Assembly (NCBI GenBank): GCA_902628235.1 | Contig: CACOMD010000001.1 | Span: forward strand, 1-64,000 | Direction of reading: 5' to 3' | DNA from: an uncultured Prochlorococcus sp. | GTDB taxonomy: Bacteria > Cyanobacteriota > Cyanobacteriia > PCC-6307 > Cyanobiaceae | DNA: 64,000 nucleotides | In this document: positions 46,655 to 54,533 of the stretch, one piece after another | Layout of the letters: each line of letters starts with the position of its first letter | Numbering within the stretch: the stretch's first letter is position 1 | The notes under the pieces: generated by a model | The model's database searches: none | The model's input: only the letters and a program-made list of their open reading frames with translations | What the model was told of the DNA's origin: nothing | Position numbers and translations under genes: made by a program

Positions 46655-46657
46655 GAA

Positions 46658-48277
46658 ATGACAATTTTAATAGACAATAAAGCCAAGGTAAAAGAAAGTC
46701 TCCAACCAAAAGGTTTACTAAGATATTTCAGTTTTAGCCTAGACCACAAGGTAATTGGTATTCAATATTTGGTTTGTGGTTTTCTTTTTTATTTAGTTGG
46801 AGGAACTCTTGCAAGTGCAATAAGAATAGAGCTTATAAGCCCTCTATCGGACTTTTTACCAAGGGATGTTTATAATCAGGTTCTTACTCTTCATGGGACT
46901 ATAATGATTTTCCTATGGATAGTACCTGTAGTGAATGGTGCTTTTGGGAATTATTTAATACCTTTTTACGTAGGTGCGAGGGATATGGCTTTCCCAAGGT
47001 TAAATGCAGTTGCTTTTTGGTTAATTCCACCATCAGGTTTAATGCTTATAGCAAGTTATTTTATTGAAGGTGCTGCCCAATCAGGCTGGACGGCATACCC
47101 TCCTTTAAGCATAACGACCCCTCAATCTGGACAAATAATTTGGATATTGAGTGTTTTACTGCTTGGAGGCAGTTCTATTTTTGGCGGCATAAACTTTATA
47201 GTTACAATTTTAAAATTAAGAAGACCAGGATTAAAACTTATGAATTTACCAATGTATTGCTGGGCAATGCTAGGTACAAGTATTTTAGTCGTTTTATCAA
47301 CTCCTGTTTTAGCCGGAACCTTAATATTATTAAGTTTTGATATTGTTGCACACACCGGATTCTTCAATCCTGCTCTAGGAGGTAATGTTGTTGTTTACCA
47401 GCATTTATTTTGGTTTTATTCTCATCCAGCTGTATACATAATGGTTCTCCCTGCGTTTGGATTGGTGAGCGAAATACTTCCCATACATTGCAGAAAACCA
47501 CTTTTTGGATACACAACCATGGTCTTTTCAATTATGGGCATAGTTGTCCTTGGTTTGGTGGTTTGGGCTCATCATATGTTTACAAGTGGGACACCTCCTT
47601 GGATGAGATTATTTTTTACAATAGCTACAGCATTTATTGCAGTTCCTACTGGAATAAAATTTTTTAACTGGGTTGCCACAATGTGGGGAGGGAAAATCTC
47701 ACTAAATAGTGCAATGTTATTTTCATGTGGATTCATAATAAATTTTGTATTTGGAGGAATTACTGGTGTTGCTCTTGCTCAGGTCCCTTTTGATATTCAT
47801 GTACATGACACTTATTTTGTAGTAGCCCATTTTCATTACATAGTTTATGGAGGTTCAGTTTTTGTCATATTTTCATCAATTTATCACTGGTATCCAAAAG
47901 TAGTAGGAAAATTATTAAATGAGAATTTAGGCTATTTGCATTTTGCTCTGACCTTCATTGGATTTAATTTATGTTTCGCCCCACAACACTGGCTTGGATT
48001 AAATGGAATGCCCAGAAGGGTTGCCGAGTATGATCCCCAATTTCAATTCGTAAATCAAATTAGTAGTGTTGGAGCCTTATTTATGGCAATTAGCACTATA
48101 CCTTTTCTAGTTAATATATTTGTAAGCTTTAAAAAAGGGAAAATTGCAGGAAACAATCCATGGAATGCTCTTACCCCAGAATGGTTAACTTCTTCTCCTC
48201 CTCCTGTAGAAAATTGGGAAGGTGAGGCTCCATTAGTACGTGAACCTTATGGATACGGAAAAGATTATCTCTCATGA
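46658..48277 (+). CDS. ctaD: Cytochrome c oxidase subunit I
   Basis: Subunit I of the aa3-type terminal oxidase holds heme a and the heme a3-CuB centre. Ligand motifs: HGTIMIFLW (heme a His), YQHLFWFYSHPAVYIMVLP (CuB His and cross-linked Tyr), WAHHMFTSG (two CuB His), and HDTYFVVAHFHYIVYGG (heme a3 and a His). The proton-channel Glu of HPEVY is Ala here with a preceding YS pair, which marks the A2 subtype. 539 residues. It is part of a tight ctaCDE operon. Confidence 0.96.
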   Translation: MTILIDNKAKVKESLQPKGLLRYFSFSLDHKVIGIQYLVCGFLFYLVGGTLASAIRIELISPLSDFLPRDVYNQVLTLHGTIMIFLWIVPVVNGAFGNYLIPFYVGARDMAFPRLNAVAFWLIPPSGLMLIASYFIEGAAQSGWTAYPPLSITTPQSGQIIWILSVLLLGGSSIFGGINFIVTILKLRRPGLKLMNLPMYCWAMLGTSILVVLSTPVLAGTLILLSFDIVAHTGFFNPALGGNVVVYQHLFWFYSHPAVYIMVLPAFGLVSEILPIHCRKPLFGYTTMVFSIMGIVVLGLVVWAHHMFTSGTPPWMRLFFTIATAFIAVPTGIKFFNWVATMWGGKISLNSAMLFSCGFIINFVFGGITGVALAQVPFDIHVHDTYFVVAHFHYIVYGGSVFVIFSSIYHWYPKVVGKLLNENLGYLHFALTFIGFNLCFAPQHWLGLNGMPRRVAEYDPQFQFVNQISSVGALFMAISTIPFLVNIFVSFKKGKIAGNNPWNALTPEWLTSSPPPVENWEGEAPLVREPYGYGKDYLS

Positions 48278-48298
48278 AAAAAATTTCTAAATAATCCT

Positions 48299-48901
48299 AT
48301 GACAATACTAAATAGTTCTGATGAGATTAAAAAAAGAGAAGATGATTTAGATAATCATCACGAGGATTTTAGGATTTTTGGTTTAATAATTTTTTTAATC
48401 GCAGATGGGATGACCTTTGCTGGGTTTTTTGCAGCTTACCTTACATATAAAGCTGTAAATCCATTGCCAGAAGGATCAATATATGAACTTGAACTCTCAA
48501 TTCCAACTTTAAATACTATCCTTTTGCTTATTAGTAGTGCAACCTTTCATAAAGCAGGGAAAGCTCTTGTTAATCAAAAAAATGATCTATCACAAAAATG
48601 GCTAATAATAACTGCATCATTAGGAATTACTTTTTTAATATGTCAACTTTTTGAATACTTTCACCTACCATTTGGCCTCACTGATAATTTATTTGCAAGT
48701 ACTTTCTATGCCTTAACTGGTTTTCATGGATTACATGTTACTCTTGGAACTCTTATGATACTTATAATTTCATGGCAAATAAGAATTAACGGAGGAAGAA
48801 TTACTTATAAGAATATGTTCCCATTAGAAGCAGTTGAATTATATTGGCATTTTGTTGATGGTATATGGGTTATTTTATTTATTATTCTTTATCTTTACTG
48901 A
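48299..48901 (+). CDS. ctaE: Cytochrome c oxidase subunit III
   Basis: Subunit III stabilises the oxidase complex in the membrane. Five hydrophobic helices occupy 200 residues, the short bacterial form. FGLIIFLIADGMTFAGFFAAYL, ALTGFHGLHVTLGTLM and EAVELYWHFVDGIWVILFIILYLY are family motifs. It begins with ATG 21 bases after ctaD. An AbrB-type gene follows after 88 bases. Confidence 0.95.
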   Translation: MTILNSSDEIKKREDDLDNHHEDFRIFGLIIFLIADGMTFAGFFAAYLTYKAVNPLPEGSIYELELSIPTLNTILLLISSATFHKAGKALVNQKNDLSQKWLIITASLGITFLICQLFEYFHLPFGLTDNLFASTFYALTGFHGLHVTLGTLMILIISWQIRINGGRITYKNMFPLEAVELYWHFVDGIWVILFIILYLY

Positions 48902-48989
48902 TAATTATTATTAATTTATCAATAGTTTTTTTTTTAAATTTAGTTACCACAATTATGATAATTAACAAGAATATTAAATTGATTAAATA

Positions 48990-49346
48990 ATGCTTGTTGG
49001 AAAAGAGTTACTAGAAAAATCAAAATTGTTAAGTAAGAGATCTGAAGAAGAAATCGCAAGAGAATGCGGCTATATTGGCCCCAGTGGAAGAGTTTTAAGG
49101 AAGAGTTTTTATAAGGCTTATATAGAAGCAAAATATGGCAAGTCATCAAAAAGAACTCGTGCTGGAAGGTCTGGTAATAGATCATCTAGAGGTCGGCAAG
49201 CAGAATTTAAAACTAAGGTTCATGGGAACGGTAATCTATTAATAGGACATTCTTATACAAAAAAGTTAGGTTTAATTCCAGGGCAAGAATTTCAAATTCA
49301 TATCAAAAAAGAATCAAAGATTATACATCTGATACCTATTAAATAA
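48990..49346 (+). CDS. Cyanobacterial AbrB-like transcription regulator
   Basis: A 118-residue protein of the cyAbrB type. The N-terminal part ELLEKSKLLSKRSEEEIAREC and GYIGPSGRVLRKSFYKAYIEAK is the cyanobacteria-specific region. A basic Ser/Arg/Gly linker (KRTRAGRSGNRSSRGRQ) may contact DNA. The C-terminal AbrB-like swapped-hairpin strand segment is VHGNGNLLIGHSYTKKLGLIPGQEFQIHI. CyAbrB proteins regulate nitrogen and carbon genes in other cyanobacteria; targets here are unknown. It ends one base before the stop of convergent ribE. Confidence 0.88.
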   Translation: MLVGKELLEKSKLLSKRSEEEIARECGYIGPSGRVLRKSFYKAYIEAKYGKSSKRTRAGRSGNRSSRGRQAEFKTKVHGNGNLLIGHSYTKKLGLIPGQEFQIHIKKESKIIHLIPIK

Positions 49347-49347
49347 T

Positions 49348-49998
49348 TTATTTTGCCCATCCATTTTCTTGAAGCCAAAGAAGATTTATTTTCTCATTTG
49401 TAGATTCTTTATTACTTGATAATAAAAGTTTTTCAACATACTTTACTAGAGCATCAGCCTCAAGATTCACATCCTGGCCTTTAGAGAGAAGTTTAAGATT
49501 TGTATTATTCCAAGTATGCGGGATAACAGCAATTTTAAATATTTCCCCATTATTTATCTGTTCCGCAATAGTAAGACTAATGCCATTCACACAAATACTA
49601 CCTTTCTCTACAATATATTTTGAGAATTTTTTATCTTTCCATTTTAGAGAAAGAAGCCAAGATTTACTTAATTTCTCGATATCAACAACTTCGCCAAGGC
49701 CATCAATATGTCCACTAACAATATGGCCTCCTAATCTATCTGAAATTCTTAAAGCAGGTTCTAAATTAACAATTGCATTTAAGATAGATTTCCCTCCCAG
49801 AGAAGTTTTTTGCATGGTCTCTTCACTTATATCAACAGTAAAGGTTTTGTTAAAAAATTCTTTAACTGTCAAACAAATTCCATCAACAGCAATACTATCG
49901 CCAATGTTTATATCGAATAAATTATCGCAAATTTGAATCAAATACGTATTATTTTCTTTTTTTATTTTGCCAGTTGCCTGTATTATTCCAGTAAACAT
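49348..49998 (-). CDS. ribE: Riboflavin synthase alpha chain
   Basis: The enzyme dismutates two 6,7-dimethyl-8-ribityllumazine molecules to riboflavin. It has two homologous lumazine-binding barrels. The first starts with MFTGIIQATGKI and contains DSIAVDGICLTV; the second begins GGHIVSGHIDGLGEV and contains GSICVNGISLTI. The 216-residue length is standard. It starts with ATG. No other rib gene is adjacent. Confidence 0.95.
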   Translation of the reverse strand: MFTGIIQATGKIKKENNTYLIQICDNLFDINIGDSIAVDGICLTVKEFFNKTFTVDISEETMQKTSLGGKSILNAIVNLEPALRISDRLGGHIVSGHIDGLGEVVDIEKLSKSWLLSLKWKDKKFSKYIVEKGSICVNGISLTIAEQINNGEIFKIAVIPHTWNNTNLKLLSKGQDVNLEADALVKYVEKLLLSSNKESTNEKINLLWLQENGWAK

Positions 49999-50103
49999 AT
50001 TTAAGTGATAAATCTTTTAAAAAATCATTTACTATTTACATAAAAATATAAATGACTATAAATATATATTAAGGGATAATTTCAAAACTAGAATAAGTTA
50101 AAA

Positions 50104-51246
50104 GTGATTATTAATTCTCAAAAAAGATCGTTTGGAATAGGTCCCAAAGTAAGTGTATTTACATTAGGAACAATGCGTTCCATAGAAAGTACAAAAAAAA
50201 TGTACGATATTATCAAATTAGCTCATTTTGCTGGAATAAATCACCTTGAAACAGCTCCATCTTATGGGAGAGCAGAAATCTTGATTGGCGAAGCACTCGA
50301 TAAATTAGATCAATTTGAAAAAGTATCAAAAGAAAATTGGGTAATAACAACCAAAGTTTTGCCAAAAGGGAATTTTAACGAGTTAAAAGAAAAATTTTTT
50401 GAATCATTACAGAAATTGAATGTCAAAAAAATTAATAATTTAGCGATTCATGGTCTTAATCTTTTTGAACATCTTGAATGGGTTCTTGATGGGGAAGGGA
50501 GGAAATTTATTAATTGGCTATTGAGTCAAAAGTTAATTGATCAGATTGGTTTTAGCTCCCATGGAGACTTCCCATTAATTAATACTGCAATTAATTCTGA
50601 TGTTTTTAATTTTTGCAGTTTACATTTGCATTTTTTTGATCAGTCAAAAATTCCATTGGCGAAGAAAGCTTTAAGAAAAAATATGGGAGTTATGGCTATT
50701 TCTCCAGCTGATAAAGGGGGTAAACTTTATTTACCAAGTGATATTTTAAAAGAAGCTTCAAAACCATATCATCCTCTTGAGATCGCTTATAGATTTCTAC
50801 TATCAGAGGGAATAACAACTTTATCATTGGGAGCTAGCAAACCTAATGATTTTGATATACCTATTAAATTAGCTAACTCTACTCAAAAACTATCGAGATT
50901 AGAGACTGACATAATAACAAATATTGAAAATGAATCCAATAAAAGATTAGGTATCACAAAATGTGAACAATGCAGAGCTTGTCTTCCCTGTCCAAGCGAA
51001 GTCCCTATCCCTGAAATATTAAGATTAAGGAATATGTATATTGGAAATGGACAAAAAGAATTTGCAAAAGAGAGATATAACTTAATTGGAAGAGCAGGAC
51101 ATTGGTGGGAGACAAATAATGCCAATAATTGTATGAGCTGTAATTATTGTGTACCAAGATGTCCTCATAAACTTGATATCCCAAATCTTTTAAAGGAAAC
51201 TCATCATCTACTTCTTGATAAACCTAAAAAGCGATTATGGGGATAA
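50104..51246 (+). CDS. Aldo/keto reductase with C-terminal 4Fe-4S domain
   Basis: A 380-residue protein with an aldo/keto reductase TIM barrel up to about residue 270 (FTLGTMRSIEST, NHLETAPSYGRAEILIGEAL, KINNLAIHGLN, QIGFSSHGDF). A C-terminal ferredoxin-like region follows with two cysteine sets: CEQCRACLPCPSEVPIPEIL and CMSCNYCVPRCPHKLDIP. Such fusions probably pass electrons from ferredoxin-type donors to a carbonyl substrate that is not known. The start is GTG. It overlaps the convergent Tat-lipoprotein gene by 12 bases. Confidence 0.87.
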   Translation: MIINSQKRSFGIGPKVSVFTLGTMRSIESTKKMYDIIKLAHFAGINHLETAPSYGRAEILIGEALDKLDQFEKVSKENWVITTKVLPKGNFNELKEKFFESLQKLNVKKINNLAIHGLNLFEHLEWVLDGEGRKFINWLLSQKLIDQIGFSSHGDFPLINTAINSDVFNFCSLHLHFFDQSKIPLAKKALRKNMGVMAISPADKGGKLYLPSDILKEASKPYHPLEIAYRFLLSEGITTLSLGASKPNDFDIPIKLANSTQKLSRLETDIITNIENESNKRLGITKCEQCRACLPCPSEVPIPEILRLRNMYIGNGQKEFAKERYNLIGRAGHWWETNNANNCMSCNYCVPRCPHKLDIPNLLKETHHLLLDKPKKRLWG

Positions 51247-52230
51247 TGATTTTTGCCATATTTGTTTTAACTCAACTTTTTCAGATTGTTTTAGAGAATT
51301 AAAAGACCAACTATTTCTCCAGCATTCTTCAGATGGTCTATTGGATAATTTTGCAAATTTAATTCTATCGTTATATTTACTATGAATATATTGATTATTA
51401 AAAGGTAAATATAATCCATCTTTGATTAATTTATTTAAAGAACTTCTTTCTAATAAATTATCTATCCAATTCACTAATAGAGTTTGATTAAAGTTATTAT
51501 TAATTAAAAGAAAATTCCACATTAAAGGAACCCCTTGATTTGGGAAAACTATTGAAAGCCTAGAATCAATTTTTAAATATTTTTCACAAATTGTTAAAGG
51601 GAGAATTGCTAAAACAGCATCTGTATTTATTAACCAATCAATCGCATTTATATCATCGTAAATATTGCCTTGATTGATAATTGCCTTTAATGCATTTTTA
51701 TTGTTTATTCTTTCAGCTATTGAAATCAAGATTCTTGGACTATTAGGCAAAATCATTTTTCCAATTAAATCTTTTGATAAAAGGAAATCCCAATTATTTT
51801 TTTTTGTAATTTTATAACGTTGATTATTTTTTATAATCACAGCATATGGAATAACACCAATTGGAAAAAGTTTTTTTCGTTCAAATAACTCCCAATTATT
51901 TAAATAATTTTTAGATCTTTCATCTAGATATTCTAATAAAGTATCATCAATATCATTAAATTCTTTTAGGTCTACTCTACTTAGCCAACCATCATTAATT
52001 AGAATAATATCTTTATCTCTAAAATTTTTATTTAAATTATCTTCTTTATAATTTAAGTATTCTTTTTTCCAATTTTTAGGTAATAGGTTTATAAAACTTA
52101 CTGGAAAGAAATTCTTATAAAAACCTATTGTAAATTTTTTAGAGAATCCTTTGCATGAAGTCAAAAGAAACAAAGCAGCTAATTTTGCAATATTTAAGAA
52201 CTTCCTTCTATTTAAATGGTTTTTGATCAT
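51235..52230 (-). CDS. Tat-exported, lipobox solute-binding-like protein
   Basis: A 331-residue protein with NRRKFLNIAKLAALFLLTSC at residues 7-26: twin arginines followed by a lipobox, so it may be a Tat-exported lipoprotein. The remainder resembles type 2 periplasmic binding proteins of the spermidine/iron class (DIILINDGWLSRV, KMILPNSPRILISIAERI, DAVLAILPLTICEKYL), but it is divergent and the ligand is unknown. Its ATG overlaps the cobT stop by four bases (ATGA). No permease or ATPase is beside it. Confidence 0.7.
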   Translation of the reverse strand: MIKNHLNRRKFLNIAKLAALFLLTSCKGFSKKFTIGFYKNFFPVSFINLLPKNWKKEYLNYKEDNLNKNFRDKDIILINDGWLSRVDLKEFNDIDDTLLEYLDERSKNYLNNWELFERKKLFPIGVIPYAVIIKNNQRYKITKKNNWDFLLSKDLIGKMILPNSPRILISIAERINNKNALKAIINQGNIYDDINAIDWLINTDAVLAILPLTICEKYLKIDSRLSIVFPNQGVPLMWNFLLINNNFNQTLLVNWIDNLLERSSLNKLIKDGLYLPFNNQYIHSKYNDRIKFAKLSNRPSEECWRNSWSFNSLKQSEKVELKQIWQKSLSP

Positions 52231-53387
52231 TGATATTCTTTGTAGATGGAAATCTGGCCAACGTCTTTCATTCTTTTAATAGTAGATTCGCATTCTGAAA
52301 CTATCTCTTCATATTTAAAACCTTTTAAATACGTTAAGAGTGAAAGCCCTCCAGCTCCAACCCCTTCCTTAACATAACCTTTCTCATAATCTCTTAATTC
52401 TTCAATCTTTGATTTATGAAAATTTAAACCACTAGCAAAACCAAATAATTTAACATTATGCTTATCTGACACTTTCTTTAAAAGTTTTTTTAATGATTCA
52501 TCGTAAGCTAACCATCCAGTTGTAATGACAAATACTCTCTCCGAAAAAAACTGCTTTTCGGCTAAGGACATAAATTCTAAAGCAAGTAACAATATGGCAA
52601 TCATTTGACTCCCGCCTGCCAATATAACTGTATTATTTGACTTCCTTGCACCTATTAAAAGTCCCATTGAGAAAGCTTGGAATGGATCACCCAAGGCAGA
52701 GATTACATCTATAGAAGTAAAGTTAGGACCTAAATTTGCATTTAAAAGACCAGTTTTTACAATTTCTGCTTTTAATTTTCTTGGAGGTTTTAAAAGGCTG
52801 CTTCCAACCAAATCAGCAACATCTAGACCAAAAGCTTCCATAATTGCTTGAGCAGTAGTAGTTCCGCCTGGAACTGATTCAGATATTACTATAGGTTTAT
52901 TTGTCGTAAGTCCAATAGAAAGTCCTTTTTCATAAAGATTACTAACCCTAGATTTATCCATGCTTTTTCCAGTGCTTAAACAATTTGATGGATTTCCATA
53001 TGTCTTTTCAACCAATATATGTTTAAAGTAAGGTCTTTTATAAACACCAATAGGAACAACTATTAAACTTGCGTCTAAAAGTATTTTGCAGACATTACTT
53101 ATAAGAGCTGGAGTAACCCCTGCTTTTAGAGTTGGCAACTTATATTTATAGTCGCTAATTGTTCCGAGTAAACAAAATTCTGCATCAGCTAATGCAGTTA
53201 TTTTTCTAGAATTAGAATCAATACCTGCTGCAGAAATTCCTGTTATTTGGGAAGTATGTGTTCCTGCAATAATTAAATAGTATAAAAAAATATCAATATC
53301 ATTTTTAATAATATTTATCTTATTTTGAATTTCATTATTACTTATATCACTGCCAAAATATTTAATATCATAATTTAATTTTTCCAT
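52227..53387 (-). CDS. cobT: CobT-related phosphoribosyltransferase (TIGR00303 family)
   Basis: Members act in cobamide lower-ligand activation, transferring phosphoribosyl from nicotinate mononucleotide to a base. SESVPGGTTTAQAIMEAFG, ALGDPFQAFSMGLLIGAR and AGGSQMIAILLLALEFM are typical of the 386-residue cyanobacterial form. Prochlorococcus is known to make pseudocobalamin with adenine as lower base, so the physiological base may not be dimethylbenzimidazole. It lies 15 bases after the DUF2232-type membrane gene and overlaps the binding-protein gene, suggesting a transcriptional unit. Confidence 0.85.
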   Translation of the reverse strand: MEKLNYDIKYFGSDISNNEIQNKINIIKNDIDIFLYYLIIAGTHTSQITGISAAGIDSNSRKITALADAEFCLLGTISDYKYKLPTLKAGVTPALISNVCKILLDASLIVVPIGVYKRPYFKHILVEKTYGNPSNCLSTGKSMDKSRVSNLYEKGLSIGLTTNKPIVISESVPGGTTTAQAIMEAFGLDVADLVGSSLLKPPRKLKAEIVKTGLLNANLGPNFTSIDVISALGDPFQAFSMGLLIGARKSNNTVILAGGSQMIAILLLALEFMSLAEKQFFSERVFVITTGWLAYDESLKKLLKKVSDKHNVKLFGFASGLNFHKSKIEELRDYEKGYVKEGVGAGGLSLLTYLKGFKYEEIVSECESTIKRMKDVGQISIYKEYQ

Positions 53388-53402
53388 CGTTTATTAAAGC
53401 AA

Positions 53403-54041
53403 TTAAAGACTTAAATCTACAAAGCCACTTATTCTGTTTGGAGGCTGTGGTATAGATGATTTTAGTCTAGGAAAAACTGCATATGCAATTATATGAATAG
53501 TTAAAACATACACAAATTCCTGAAAAATCACTAACAATATTGCAACCACTTGTATTAATGTTAAAGAAGGAGACCAAGAAATATCTATTATTGAAGCAAA
53601 TTTTTGAATTAAACCATAACTAGCACGGGTAACTAAAATCCAAAGATTCTCTCCAACCAAAATTGAAATAGCAAAGACTCTTATCAAGAATCCAGAAGTT
53701 CCTATTAAAATTCCTGAAAATAAACTAAACCACCAAGTTTTATTTTTGAGCCAACACCAACCTAACCAGAAGGACAAAATTCCATAAGGAAATAAAAATA
53801 AAGGACCTCTTATTGGCCCCATTAGGATTATTAATAAAAGAATTTGAACAAAAATACCATCCAGAGCAACCCTTGTTCCTCTTCTTAATTGAAGCAAAGA
53901 TATGGGCAAAGGTAGTATAAGCCTTAAAAGAGCCCCTCCAATAGGCAAATAATAAAGCGCAATCCAAAGCAAAGAAGCAAGTGATGCAAGATAAGAAGGT
54001 TCAATTAAATCTAAAGCTTGGGATTTCTTTGTTATTTTCAT
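53403..54041 (-). CDS. DUF2232-type integral membrane protein
   Basis: A 212-residue protein with about six hydrophobic segments (SLLWIALYYLPIGGALLRLILPLP, GIFVQILLLIILMGPIRGPL, SGILIGTSGFLIRVFAISILVG, LIQVVAILLVIFQEFVYVLTIHIIAY). The gross pattern fits the DUF2232/YybS-type family, whose role is unknown. Small membrane proteins of this size sometimes act as transporter S-components, but this is only inference. It sits between a lipoprotein gene and cobT on one strand. Confidence 0.72.
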   Translation of the reverse strand: MKITKKSQALDLIEPSYLASLASLLWIALYYLPIGGALLRLILPLPISLLQLRRGTRVALDGIFVQILLLIILMGPIRGPLFLFPYGILSFWLGWCWLKNKTWWFSLFSGILIGTSGFLIRVFAISILVGENLWILVTRASYGLIQKFASIIDISWSPSLTLIQVVAILLVIFQEFVYVLTIHIIAYAVFPRLKSSIPQPPNRISGFVDLSL

Positions 54042-54069
54042 TGGATTTGATTTTAAAAAACTCTCACAT

Positions 54070-54531
54070 TTATTTTTTATTTTGATTTATTTCGGGCATT
54101 AACTCGATTTTTTCAATCTCAAAATTAATATATCCATTTCTCAATGCCTTTGAAAAATTTTCAGTAGGGGAAGAAGGATCTACTTCCTTTAAGATTACAA
54201 AAACTCTATATGATTTGGGCTTGAAGATCTGATTTCGTTTTATTATTTTTTTTGAATCATTTGTCTTAATCGAAACTGAATTAACAATATTTAGTGGTTT
54301 AGTATCATCATTAGATTTTATTTTATTGTTTTTATTTTTATTGTTTACTAATTCCTTATCTTTGGAAATTATGTTGCTTTTTATTTTTTTATTAATATCG
54401 TTTTGGGATGATTTATTAAAATTATCATTCTTAAAACTAGATTCTAAAAAATTTCCTATCTTACCACCAGAACATGATTGTAATAAAAATAATAAAATCA
54501 AAAAAACAAAATTAGTGATTTTGTTTACCAT
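54070..54531 (-). CDS. Small lipoprotein, Asn/Lys-rich
   Basis: A 153-residue protein from ATG 54531; the track's TTG at 54537 would overlap topA. ITNFVFLILLFLLQSCSGG is a lipoprotein signal with lipobox LLQSC. Residues 30-95 are a low-complexity Asn/Lys/Ser linker. The C-terminal 55 residues (YRVFVILKEVDPSSPTENFS, GYINFEIEKIELMPE) form a small, ordered-looking beta domain. Unknown function; anchored outside the cell membrane. It follows topA by two bases. Confidence 0.7.
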   Translation of the reverse strand: MVNKITNFVFLILLFLLQSCSGGKIGNFLESSFKNDNFNKSSQNDINKKIKSNIISKDKELVNNKNKNNKIKSNDDTKPLNIVNSVSIKTNDSKKIIKRNQIFKPKSYRVFVILKEVDPSSPTENFSKALRNGYINFEIEKIELMPEINQNKK

Positions 54532-54533
54532 AT

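Noticed and set aside
48940-49185. 81-aa minus-strand ORF
   Set aside because: Antisense to the AbrB-like gene; hydrophobic content follows from the reverse frame.
49580-49936. 118-aa plus-strand ORF
   Set aside because: Antisense to ribE, which has unmistakable motifs.
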